Assembly: GCA_002118135.1 (NCBI GenBank)
Contig: BDIU01000388.1
Location: forward strand, 1 to 64,000
DNA length: 64,000 bases
Direction of reading: 5' to 3'
DNA from: Trebouxia sp. TZW2008
Taxonomy: Eukaryota > Chlorophyta > Trebouxiophyceae > Trebouxiales > Trebouxiaceae
Below, piece after piece: positions 31,601-42,046 of the stretch. The position numbers and the translations under genes were made by a program. The notes under the pieces were generated by a model, which was not told the origin of the DNA, did not search any database, and saw only the letters and a program-made list of their open reading frames with translations. Numbering within the stretch: position 1 is the first letter of the stretch; each line of letters starts with the position of its first letter.

Positions 31601-34600
31601 AGCCGGACAAGATTCTCCATGGCTGCTTGTGGCATGGCCAATGTGCGCATTGCCAAAGTGAGAGCTGACTCATTACAGCTTTTGCTTAGATAGCGTGATC
31701 ACTTCCAAACACGACATGCATAGCAGTCGGGCACAGATATGTTGCCCCTTCTAGAAGCAACTGTGATGCTAAAGTAATAGAAATAAGACATGTGAACAAC
31801 TGTAGAAGGATGTCTACCAATGCAGCAACAATTTGGACGCAGAGGTGAGCAGGCGTTTACCACTGGACCACAGAATCAAAATCAGGGATGACTAAAAAGT
31901 CAGCGACTTCACCAGAAGCATAAGGTAAAGGACTCTTACCACTGGCCCAGAAAAGGAGTCAGCAGGGGTGACTAAGAAGTCAGCTCTGACAGTAATGCTA
32001 GCCTGGCTAGTGCTGGTGATGGTGCTGCCAGGGTCTAGGGTTAGGTCTGCAACCTCTATGTAGGACAAGTTGACCCCCAGAATGCCGGCTGCGTAAGAGG
32101 CAAACAGGGCTGCGAAGGTGTTGCCGCTTGTCAGGCTCAGGAACAGGGACTCCTGTGTGACCTGCAGGATCACAACAGTGTGGTTTCAGAGCTGGTCTGG
32201 CTAGTGCTTGGTAATGGTACTGCCAGGGTGTAGGGTTAGGTCCATGACCTCTTTGTAGGACAGCTTCACCCCCAGAATGGCGGCCGCGTAAGAGGCAAAC
32301 AGGGCTGCAAAGGCGTTGCCGCTTGTTAGGCTCAGTAACAAGGACTTTGTGTGATCTGCAGGGTCGTAATGGTTTCAGAGCGGGTCTGGCCAGTGCTCGG
32401 TGATGGCACTGCCAAAGTATAGGGTTAGGTCCATGACCTCTATGTATGACAAGTTCACCTCCAGAATGCCGGCCAAGTAAGGGGCAAACAGGGCTGCGAA
32501 GGTGTTGCCATCTGTCAGGCTCAGGAACAAGGACTCCTGTGTCATCTGCAGGGTCACAACAATGTGGTTTCAGAGCTGGTCTGGCTAGTGCGGGCGAGGC
32601 TACTGTCAGGGTCAAAGATTAGGTCTATGACCTCTAGAGACAGGTCACAAAACTCTTGTATGGCCTGCATGAAATGTTGTGGTATCAGAGCTGTGCAGAT
32701 GCTGTAATGTCAATTGTCTGCATGTCTGACGCAGGCCTGTGACCTCTATATATGACAAGTTGACCCCCAGCTGGCTCAGATATTGTGTAAGAGGCAAACA
32801 AAGCTGCAAGGGGCGTTTTGCAGTGTGCAAAGTGAGGCAAAGAACCTGAGTGGAGACGGCCACGTGAAGCGCACAAGAGGATCCATCACCATCACACACC
32901 CCACAGTTGTCCAGTTGGCTGCTAGCACAGCATGGCAATTGATGTCACTTGTCTGTGTGACGACCATTGTCTGTGTGACAACCATTGTCTGTGTGACAAC
33001 CGTTGTCTGTGTACACTGCAAGGGATGCTTTGAAATGTAGCAAGTGAGCCGACATACCTGAGTGGAGACAACCACATGAAGCGCACAGGAAGAGCCATCA
33101 CCATCACACACCCCACAGTCGTCCAGCTGGCCACTAGCACAGCAGTAGCCTCCAGCATCTAGGACTGTGCTGTTGCAGCACCTGTGCAGGTCAGACAGCC
33201 AAACTTAGATTATGCATTACCACAGATGAGATGGACTACAAGCAGGGAACTGGCACAGCGGTCAAGCAGCTGTGAGTCAAAACCTGAGTGCTCTGCAATG
33301 ATTACGAAGCTGAAAAAGGAGCACCTAACATCAGTGCATGGTCTATTTTTGTGTCAGAAAAGCAGACCTTGAAATGATTGCAGCAGAGAGTTCAGAATTC
33401 CATTTAAAGTAGGTCTTGAGAATCTCCAGCATCAGTAGTCCATACATTTGACCTCTGTCATGAAAGCCTTGCTGTGACAAGAACGATCAACAAGAATTGT
33501 TGAAGGAGGCGACTGCTCCTGGGCGATGTTGGTGCATGCCACGAGGATTCTGGTGCAAGCATGCTGCATGAAGCTGAGGCTTACACATTCTGTACATCTA
33601 TGAGCTGGCCGCCCCCATCACAGGCGCCACAGGCATCCAGCTTGCCAGACTCACAGCACTTGGCATTGCGGTCCAACACAGCTGTCTGCACAGAGCAGGC
33701 CAAGGTGTCAATCTCAAGCATGCTGCATGAAGCTGAATACATAAGTTGGCCAGCACCATCACAAGCACCATAGGCGCCATTTTGCCAGATGCATTTGGCA
33801 TTTGGCAACATCAGGCGTCCATGTCGTGACGCTCAAGACAAGCCTGCCTGGCGAGATAGGACTTGGCGCCACACATACCTAACAGTATATGCTGGGAAGA
33901 TGTAATTATTGTTATTGTTGCTATTATTTGGCATTGCAGTGCAACACAGCCGTGTGCACAGAGCAAGACAAGGAGTTGAGCTTGACAATAACGATACTGA
34001 TCGTAATGGTAAAGGAGTGCATGACGCAAGTCCTGTCTTGCCAGGCCAGTCTTGAGTGTTGGGCATGGAAAATAATGGCAGATATGTCTGCACACCTCAA
34101 ACCTGGAGCACATAATGCTCTGCAGATGCAGAACCAGATATTTGAGCGACACATGTGCCTGACAAAGACAAGTTAGGAATGGAAGACAATGCTCAGGCAA
34201 GAGAGGCACAAAGATGTGTGAGGCACCTTGGCTACTGATGCTTTTGAAGCACATGAGATGGTGTGCGTCATGGCAATCAAGCAAGCAGCAAGCAATTGAG
34301 CAGCAACTTACAGGTCGACAGCACGTGCCATCAGAGCTGACAAATCCATGCTTGCCGTTGATGTCCAAAATGACGCCACGTCTGGTGACACCTCACACTG
34401 TACATCTTGAGCAGGTGAACTCGTATGCAATATGATGATGATGGAAGGTAGCGCAAGGATAGGACAACTGAGCAGCAACTCACAGGTCCGCAGCATGTGC
34501 CATCAGAGCTGACGACTCCATGCTTGCAGCAGTTGCCGTTGATGTCCAGAATGACGCCACACTCTGGAGGCACTTCACAGTATGTGCCAGTGTAGCCTGG

Positions 34601-37600
34601 TGTACAGACGCACACATTGTTTCTGCATGTCCCCTGCACATTACATTGCATCATCTTCATTGCTGCAGCACGCTTGACTTGTGCAGCATGACTCATGCAG
34701 GAAGCATGACGCTTGTGTAGCAAAAAGATTGTGACAGACATGATGCAATCATTGCACAGGCTCTTGCGCATTTGGTTTTGCACATACCTTGCTAGAGCAG
34801 TCACTAATGCTGCAGAAACTGCAAAAGCAACAGCACTAGTCATGGCTACAACAATGATACCTTGCTAGGAAAGTCAGTGGTGCTGCAGACATCACAGGGG
34901 TAGCCATTGCTGCAGCGGTGATGCCCTGCTAGATCAGTCAGTAAAGTCACAACAATCTCAGACGAAGTCATTGCATGAGATCACATCAGAACACAATAGC
35001 TTGCAACGTATCACTGCTACAGCTGCGATCCCTTGCAAGGAATTGTGCCTGATGTGAGAAAGACTTTGCAATCAGCCATGGTACCTTGCTGGAGCAGTCA
35101 GTGGTGCTGCAGAAGTCACAGGGGTAGTCATTGCAGTAGGCCTGGTGCTGAGGCTCCAAGCCTACACAGTAGCTGCTGTTGACCACTGTGCCGTCATGCT
35201 CTGCGCAGCTGACTGTGCGATTCTTCAGGCCAGTTCCACATGACTCTGAGCATGCTGTCCAGTCTCCCACCTGCACTTCATTCATTCCTCCATAAGAATC
35301 GCTTACAAGACAGGCTTCAAAATTCAGCGAGTAGGTTCGTACAGACGCCATCAATGACCTCCATGCAAGACTGTCAGGACCACACCTGCAGAGTCATCAG
35401 CTGTTGCAGTGGTTGCAACCATAGGAAATAGCTTTTGCATTGCTTTCATATTGTTGCTGACAGGGTTGTCTCGCTTGACTCATTGTCTCTGGTACAAACA
35501 AATCAACACCGACTGCTGTTCAGCAAATGTGCCCTGCTGACATGATCTTCATTGGGGGGCGCCCCATCAGCAACAGGAAAGCAGCGACAGGTGCGGTGAA
35601 ACAGGAACTGGATTTTGCTACAGATCCATTGAGCAACAGGGGAGCTGCAATTGATCCCTGTGCCACAGTAGCTGCTATTGACCACTGTGCCGTCATGCTC
35701 CACACAGCTGATATCTCAATGGGCATGGTGGATCAGGGCCTGGAAGGCTCACCTGCCAGGTGTAGCCCACGCAGGGCACAGTGCTGCAGATCTTGCTGCT
35801 GGCTGGAATGAGTTGGCCAGCACAGGCACTGTTGGCTGCAGGCTGACCATTGCCGTCCACACACCTGCAATGGTGTTGCAGCTTTGTTGCAGCTCATAGC
35901 AGCGTTGTTTTGCTGCAATTCGAGAACTGCTGTTGAAAAGAGTTTGATTGAAATGCATGCTGTCGAAACAAGTATTGTCGACTCGAGGGACATTCGTATG
36001 CAAAGCTGAATGGGACTTTGTTGGAATGGTGCATCATTGCTGTGCTAGATAGCTACAAAGCTCATTGCACAAGGCACATGCTGCATCAGCAGTAGCGGCA
36101 TGCCTTGACTTGATGCTCTCCATGTGTGAGAACACAAGATGTTACTGATGGGCACTGCATGCCAGATGGCCCAGACAGGCCATACATGCAAAAGAGCAGC
36201 AAGCAACGCACAGTTTGGCTGCACAGTCTGCAAAGTTCAATGGGATTGGGACACTCACTGGACTGTGCGGTTGGACACTCCGCCATTGCACTTTACACTG
36301 CATGCACTCCAGGGTCCCTCTTGCCAGTGCGCACTGCTGCAAGCAGACGCAGTGCATGTCCTGGACAGCTGATCCCCTGCACATCAGCATCAATCAGTGA
36401 ACTCATCAGAACCCATCTAATGAAGCGATGTATCATCATTCACAACCGGCTTGTCTTCCTGCCAAAAGGGCAGTGCTGAAGGCAGATGCTGTGCATGTCC
36501 TGGACAGCTGATCCCCTGCACATATGCACTTTGCAATCAGCCCAGTCAACAGCATTCACTGCGTGCTTATCTTCCTGGCACTGGGTGATGCTGGTGACAG
36601 CTGATCTCCTGCACATCAGCAATGATCAGTGAACTCGTCAGTGACCATCTGACGAAAGCACTCATCAGCATTTACAACATACTTGTCTTCCTGTCAGTGG
36701 GCAGTGCTGAAGACAGACGCTGTGCATGTCCTGGACAGCTGATCCCTTGCTCAACAGCATCAATGAGTGAACTCATCAGAACCCATCTAATGAAGCAATG
36801 TATCATCATTCACAACCAATGGGCAGTGCTGAAGGCAAACGCAATGCATGTCCTGGACAGCTGATCCCCTGCACATATGTACTACAGGGTCAAACGTTCA
36901 TCAGCATGCACAACATGCTTGTCTTTCTGCAGCAGGTCCGCTGTCTTGATGAAACCTCATCTCTAACATGTATGGCTGTTGAATCGGTGGCACCTCACAG
37001 GGCTCAGAGTCTGTCCTGCTCACATGCTGCTAGGTGGTAACAATCAGAGCTTACATGGCGTGACAATCTATTTGCAGAAGGGCAGAGTCAGGAATTGGCA
37101 TCAAATTCAGGCTGGTAAGGTGCAGAACGTGATCTGTGAGAAGAATTGCATCTGCAGGTAGAATGTGCACTTCAGTTCCTAGGATATGTTGTTCATTTGG
37201 GGACCTCTGAATAGCTGAAAGCTTGGTGAGGTTGGGCTGGCATACATACACAGCAGAGTGCAGTGATGCAGGGCAAAGCGATGTGCATCGCTGATCACAG
37301 CATGTTGTTAAGGCTTTGTTGGGTCAGAAGCGCATGGATTCTTGGCCAGAGTAAGAATGATTTTTGTACGTAGTACACCACCTTGCATGCCAGGACATAC
37401 CTGCTGTGATTGTGGCCAAGTCTGTGACTGCATGGAGGTTGTCACATGGGCAAGCAAGCCTGCAAGCTTGATATTGGAGTCAATGTTGAATGTGATGCTT
37501 ACCATGCTCACAATTTCAGTCGAGGCAAAATTGCAGCCTGCACGCATGATGCAAGGCATGCTTACCTGAGTAGTTGCCACACATGGACAGATCTGCAAGG

Positions 37601-38991
37601 CCGCCATAGGGGTTGCTGCAGTAGGCGGTGCGCTCAGAGTAGCCAGAGTCGCACTGCACATCACACTCTCCCCAGGATGTGAAGCCAAGAGTAAGTCCTG
37701 ACTCTGACACCGCACAAGGCACCTTGTTGCAGGAGTGGCGAGTGATGGGCTTTGCCCCTTGGTCACAGTTGTTGTTGCTGACTTGGCTGCAGGCAAAATG
37801 AACAAGCAGTGGTTAGCAGCCAAGAGTCTGCTCAGGATGTGAAGCCAAGGGTAAGTCCTGAGCCTGACACCGCACAGGGCAACTTGTTGCAGGAGCAGCA
37901 AGTGGTGGGCTTTGCCACTTGGTCACAGTTGCTTTTACTGACTTGGCTGCATGCGCAATGAATTAAGCAGTGGACAGCAGCTGAAAAATGCTCAGGCAGG
38001 ACTGAAGCACCTTTGGGCGTGCTGTTGCCCAAAGGCACTGATCAGCAGGCTCTACCCTTAGGACATACCTGACTGTGACAGTGACAATGGATGACAGTGT
38101 CAATGACAGTGACAGCGACAGCAACAGTAACGCTGTCTGGCTTGAAAGCAGCATCAGTGTCTGGCCAAGTCAGGTCACAGCACAGGTGATTTCACCAGAG
38201 GCTCTGCATGCAGATGTTGCTGTTGTGTAAACAATGCTTGCGGGTAGCGCTTGATCTAATTGAACAACATGCAGCAAAGCAGCAGAAGCTGCTGGCTTTC
38301 TGCAGCATCATCATCAGGAGCCAAGAGACAGTGTAGAGCTAAATTTTGTGGCAAAGTATGACATGGCATGACATGCATTGGGAAAACAGTCATGATACAG
38401 CTAGACAATCACATCTTACCTGCCGTCTACAGCACTATGGCATACAACGTCCCTTGTCTGCACACCACCATCACAGGCAACCGAACAAGCTGTCCACTCA
38501 GAAACCTGCCAGAAAAAGGTAGTAGAACTGGTTGAAGCTGCTGAGTTGCTGCAGTCCACAGGACAGCTGTTCTTGTTGGTGTTGATGGTGTTATACGTCA
38601 CTGCTGCTATGATGATTGGCTGACTCTCATCTCCACAGAAGAACAAGCCTGTGAGGCACAGCGCAAGTCGAGGTGGTATCCAACTTACAGCAAGGGCTGG
38701 TCACTGCTTAATCAGCGGGACTAGTTTACCTGTGTCAGCTGAATCGTTGTAGCAATTTCCCGCCACCACTGCATTGTATGCTGTGTCCGAAATCAAGTCC
38801 GAGTCGCCACAGAAGTACTCATCGATGCCGCAGACTGAGCTATCCTGTTGCAGCTTGCGAGTCGCAGTTGCGTCGCCACTCAAGCCATACAACTCACTCG
38901 AATAGAAAGCAAACGTATCTTGTAAACTGCCAGTTGCAGCCAGCGGGACAAGCGCGACAAGCACAGCGATTGTCAAATATCGGCAACCCAT
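25681..38991 (-). CDS. Single-pass membrane protein with TSP1 and EGF-like modules
   Basis: A receptor- or adhesion-like protein of about 1,000 aa. Exons: 38991-38730, 38648-38420, 37786-37566, 36376-36259, 35864-35753, 35270-35085, 34654-34484, 33685 to about 33590, 33181-33058, 32161-31940, 31491-31320, 30031-29869, 29087-28916, 28067-27904, 26745-26572, 26149-25681. All junctions match in phase except 33.6/33.2 kb, where an exon is missing or misplaced. Order: signal peptide, two Cys-containing FCGD segments, TSP1 modules (VSEWTACSVACDGGVQTRDV; GFTSWGECDVQCDSGYSERT; GPWSACSVKCNGGVSNRTVQ; VGDWTACSESCGTGLKNRT), an EGF-like module (CVCTPGYTGTYC), two CGxCDGxG Cys-rich segments, a 74-residue globular segment (SLTSGNTFAALFASY), CGNLVCEAGE, a second EGF-like module, one transmembrane helix (about 57 codons at 29 kb), then an Arg-rich, Ser-rich cytoplasmic tail with no kinase domain. 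No ligand can be inferred. Most introns carry echoes. Confidence 0.8.
27280..27900 (-). repeat. Four donor-side echoes of receptor exon 28067-27904
   Basis: Four copies, spaced about 155-165 bp, follow the intact exon in transcript order. Each keeps the end of the exon (MLDVARGLSASLQNIRR region) with its CGCAG|GTA-like donor. They begin near 27290, 27455, 27620 and 27775. Frames are disrupted. Confidence 0.85.
29100..29230 (-). repeat. Acceptor-side echo of the transmembrane exon
   Basis: A near-identical copy (few mismatches over about 100 bp) of the 5' part of exon 29087-28916, including CCAGCAGCAGTCCTGCACAAC. It looks much younger than other echoes in the window. Confidence 0.85.
30100..30720 (-). 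repeat. Four acceptor-side echoes of the EGF-like exon 30031-29869
   Basis: Copies begin near 30108, 30327, 30483 and 30630. Each spans the acceptor and the first 70-80 bases of the exon (GCAEDCLFELTQCPTPKGGT region). Between them are an AC microsatellite (about 30414-30432) and a GAT repeat (about 30770). Confidence 0.85.
30870..31195 (-). repeat. Donor-side echoes of receptor exon 31491-31320
   Basis: Two copies of the VERQAVCGNLVCEAGERPST segment with decayed frames lie downstream in transcript order, near 31105-31190 and 30880-30960. The nearer copy is better conserved than the farther one. Confidence 0.75.
32165..32935 (-). repeat. Acceptor-side echoes of exon 32161-31940 and a donor-side echo of exon 33181-33058
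   Basis: At least three copies of the exon core (LFLSLTSGNTFAALFASY and LGVNLSYIEV) with period of about 185 bp occupy 32200-32640, with a remnant to about 32790. A near-complete copy of the neighbouring exon (CGVCDGDGSSCALHV) lies at about 32830-32935. The intron is thus built from both of its flanking exons. Confidence 0.85.
32947..33014. repeat. Short tandem repeat, about 20-bp unit, four copies
   Basis: A TTGTCTGTGTGACAACCA-like unit is repeated about 3.5 times inside the receptor intron between exons 33181-33058 and 32161-31940. Confidence 0.8.
36465..36890 (-). repeat. Acceptor-side echoes of TSP1 exon 36376-36259
   Basis: Three to four copies of the exon start with its acceptor (TGTCCTGGACAGCTGATCCC block) alternate with a shared intron segment (CATCTAATGAAGC, CACAACCxxCTTGTCTTCCTG). 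The period is about 120 bp. Confidence 0.8.
37800..37980 (-). repeat. Acceptor-side echo of TSP1 exon 37786-37566
   Basis: A well-conserved copy of the first 100 or so bases of the exon (CDQxAKPxTxxSCNKxPCAVSxSG region) with its acceptor block CTTGGCTGCA, directly upstream of the intact exon. Confidence 0.8.
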
Positions 38992-39446
38992 CGGTGTGTA
39001 CAGGTCTCGAAATCGTGTGATGGACAGCCCGGTCTACCCTAAGCCATCGATCCCCTTGCCGAAGTGTGTTGAACGCGCCGTACCAGCCAGTCAAGGGCAG
39101 CCTTGCCTCAGTAGCGTCGAAAGGAAGGGAAACGAGAGGAAGCGACATCGGCTTCCTGAGTAGCTGCACCTTGAAGACCCTGTCGAATTCCTACAGAAAT
39201 TAGCCAAACCCTCTGTCGATCTAGAGGGAAACTCTCCCACAGCTTTGACCACAATCGCACGCGGTGCAAAAGGCAGGTGTGGATCATCCACACCTGGATG
39301 AAGGCTACTGACGCATGCTCACGAGCAAGCATTTTACACGCTGTAACACCATGTGAGGGATTGCCGACATCAGAGATAGGCCACGCTTTCCTGTGATCTA
39401 GTCAAGTGACCAGAGACACAACGGGATACAAACCGTTCAACGCAGC
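38992..39446. promoter_or_regulatory. Shared upstream region of the TSP1 receptor and the 39447 gene
   Basis: These 455 bp separate divergent ATGs at 38991 (minus) and 39447 (plus). It contains an inverted repeat at 39274-39296 (11-bp arms CAGGTGTGGAT/ATCCACACCTG around one base). The regulatory role is inferred from position only. Confidence 0.45.
39274..39296. repeat. Inverted repeat, 11-bp arms with a 1-nt centre
   Basis: The arms are exactly complementary. The site sits inside the divergent promoter of the TSP1 receptor and the 39447 gene and could bind a dimeric factor or form a hairpin. Confidence 0.75.
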
Positions 39447-39902
39447 ATGGACGCTCACAAGACAGTGCTGCTTGACGCCCTGGCGGGCCTGTCTGAGCTT
39501 GACTTCCCCATGCAAGACCTGCTGGAGCTACAGATGCAAGTAGTGCTGCTTAGAAGGAAAGCAGTTGCTCGAGAACAGTCAAAGCAGAGTCATGTGGAGC
39601 AAACAGCAATTGCGGCGCAGCAAGCAGCTCATCTGAGTGAATGTGGTACACACTTGGCCAGCGCTCTGAACAGCTTCAACACCTACTTGCTGGGGTTTCT
39701 AGCTGCCAGAGGCTGTCAAAAGCTGCGGGACGAGCTTGGAGGACCAGGGAGTGAGCAAGAATGGGATGAGTGGCTTGAATCGTTGCCCCAAGAAAAGCTG
39801 ACAGCACTGAAGATGCCTCCTGAAACCAGAGATCTTCTCAAGATGTCTGGCTATGCAAGCTACCAAGAAAAAGCACATGATGATCATGATGGTGGCGCAT
39901 AG
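39447..39902 (+). CDS. Small coiled-coil protein, function unknown
   Basis: A single-exon gene of 151 codons from the ATG at 39447 to TAG. The protein starts with an amphipathic helical region (ALAGLSELDFPMQDLLELQM), then an Arg/Lys/Gln-rich helix, a central helix with FNTYLLGFL, an acidic segment with WDEWLESLPQEK, and an acidic end (HDDHDGG). There is no signal peptide or membrane segment. I do not recognise the family. It is head to head with the TSP1 receptor and convergent with the methyltransferase (207 bp apart). Confidence 0.7.
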   Translation: MDAHKTVLLDALAGLSELDFPMQDLLELQMQVVLLRRKAVAREQSKQSHVEQTAIAAQQAAHLSECGTHLASALNSFNTYLLGFLAARGCQKLRDELGGPGSEQEWDEWLESLPQEKLTALKMPPETRDLLKMSGYASYQEKAHDDHDGGA

Positions 39903-40109
39903 TGCAAAGATTGTGACAGCATTTTGATAGCTGCCAAGTGCTGTGGCAAGGTGCTTCCCAATCAGCATGCACCGCATAAAGAAGACATATACAGCATAAA
40001 CAAAAGGGTGCTGCGTTGGCCTTCTGGAGTATCTTGCACACGTTGCTGATTAGGGACTGGGGCAAAAACAGCAGAGTTTGCATTGACTTCGGTGTGCGGC
40101 TTGCGCCAA

Positions 40110-41618
40110 TTACAGCTGTAGCTCCCAGACATCTATGTGTTCAAGCTGGTACCCCTCAGGCAGGCTGTTTCTAGCAATTTGCTGAACAGACCTGAACTTC
40201 GCATGTGCAGCATTCAAAAAGCTTTGTCTCAAAACAGTCCCACGATCTTCAAATGTGATCAAGCACCGTGTTTGTTGATGGCATAGTCCAGCACAAGCAC
40301 GCATGAAGTGATCGTCATCTGGTGTATTGCCATCAGGGTCTATATAAGTACAATCCGAGGCAACAATCAAGTCGTAGGGCGTGGTTGCAAAATTTTCCAC
40401 AACAGCCGTATAGTCACCGGTGCCCCATTCAAGTGCAGCAACTTCTGCTTTGCCCCTTGCTTGAGAAGGGTCAGACCTGCAAAGCATCGACAACAGAATC
40501 TGATCATACCATGGCTGACGTTCTGCCAACAAAGATTGAGACTGACCCACACAACAGTGACAGCTCAAGGGATGCATCTGTCATTGCCCAAGCAGCACTG
40601 TCATTCGACACTAGAAAGCACAAATACTAAGCTGAAAACAAGCATACACACATACAATTATGTCAAATTAGGTTTATAAAGTGAGGTAAGATGCATTGTT
40701 TACCCTGGAGGCGGTCTGTCCCCCAGCCAGTTCTTGGCTACATTGCCTCTGAGTAAGCTCAACAGTGCTGGCTTGTCAGTCAAAGTGACCTGTGCTCCCA
40801 GTCTGGCTAGTGCTAATCCCACAAGCCCCACCCCTGCTCCCAGCTCAAGACACCTTTTTCCTGCGTTGCATAGAGGTTGGAACATTGCAATGCATGACAT
40901 GTGCAGATGCATTGGGATAGCGTATGGCTAGCTTGCCAGCTCAGGCACAGACAGCTTGTAAGCTAAGCTTTGGAAGGATTGCATGTCACTTTGAACGAAC
41001 ACCCATCAGGATATCAGGCAAGTCTAGATATGCATAGCATGCAGCTGTACACGCTGTGCACTACTCTTCACAGTAGCATTGTCAAAGGTCATTTCACATC
41101 TGATGGCTTGATGGCTTGAAGAAGCTGCACAAAAGTCTTGGATCACTCCAATGAGAAAACAATGGCGTGCTGGGGCGCTTGCAAAAGACGCATTGCCAGA
41201 CCTGCATAAGACTGTGCAGGTTGAGCTGCTATGTAGGCCGTCAGCACAAACGCGCCATCCCACAAACAAGCCCCAACTCCTAATCTGGCAGCTGTAAGGC
41301 TCCTCGGCTGCTTTGCTGCATACACGCACACCATCGCGGCCACTTTGTGCAAGAAGTGATGAAAGCTACCAGCGTGTCAGCAGCAATCAACACAGCCGCC
41401 AGGCACGCGACACGCATGTATCGTTGAGGTGCAACTTGCAGCTGCTGGCCGTGTGTGTTCAGGCTGTACATGAGGTGCTAAGAAGCTACCTGCTGCTGAA
41501 CAACAACCAGTCTGCCGGGCGCCAGCTCTACGGTCACCCGCTCTGCTGCTTGCGTTTGCCATCTGTCAGGCGTTTCCCGACAGCCTTTGACGGGCTCGCC
41601 GTCTTCCCATCTGCACAT
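40110..41618 (-). CDS. METTL21-like (methyltransferase family 16) protein methyltransferase
   Basis: A probable S-adenosylmethionine-dependent protein-lysine methyltransferase of the seven-beta-strand class. Four exons with matching phases give 252 aa: 41618-41490, 41307-41202, 40860-40704, 40476-40110. Before the fold lies GVGACLWDGAFVLTAYI, the usual W-D-x-A approach helix. Motif I is CLELGAGVGLVGLALARLGA (SAM binding), followed by VTLTDKPALLSLLRGNV. The post-motif II segment is PYDLIVASDCTYIDP, with the D-x-x-Y-like element of this family. The C-terminal strand is YQLEHIDVWELQL. The substrate cannot be told from sequence. The acceptor of exon 2 (AAGCAG) is chosen by phase. It is head to head with DNA polymerase kappa. 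Confidence 0.88.
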
Positions 41619-42046
41619 ACCAGCGAAATGACGTCTGGCTTGCAAGAAGCGGTACCATTGACAGCAGCACCCACCCTTCAAGCCAAAACTTCATTGGGGC
41701 ATACGGCTCAGCGCTGCGCGGCGAAATAATGGCTTTATTTTCGAGAAGCGCAACATACAAGCAACCAACGAGAAGATGAAACGATTTCCAGAAGACACAG
41801 CATAGCATGTGACCTATTGACTCTCTGGTACACCATTCGCATCTTCGGACTTTGTCAAAGATGCGAATGGTGTAATTACATGTCGGAGTATTCATAAGCG
41901 ATGCTTAAGCTGGCTGGGACACGGCTGTAGCCCCGAACCTGTCTGCGTGCAGTAGCTGCTGATCACTGCGAGTCCTGCGAACGCCGCTGCCTTCAAGTGC
42001 AACACCCAGAGCCTACCTAGGGCCTACGGGGGACAAATCAGCCAAC
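41619..42046. promoter_or_regulatory. Shared upstream region of METTL21-like and polymerase kappa genes
   Basis: These 428 bp lie between divergent ATGs (41618 minus, 42047 plus). The region contains the perfect 17-bp inverted repeat at 41829-41874. No TATA box is evident. Confidence 0.45.
41829..41874. repeat. Perfect 17-bp inverted repeat with a 12-nt loop
   Basis: The left arm 41829-41845 (TACACCATTCGCATCTT) is exactly complementary to 41858-41874. It lies midway in the divergent promoter of the METTL21-like gene and polymerase kappa. Confidence 0.85.

Noticed and set aside
32007..32615. A 202-residue Cys/His-rich open frame
   Set aside because: It is an out-of-frame reading through the tandem echoes of one receptor exon, so the repeat creates the frame.
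38005..38036. Stem CCTTTGGGC/GCCCAAAGG as a regulatory hairpin
   Set aside because: Arms of only 9 bp inside a repeat-rich intron; could be chance.
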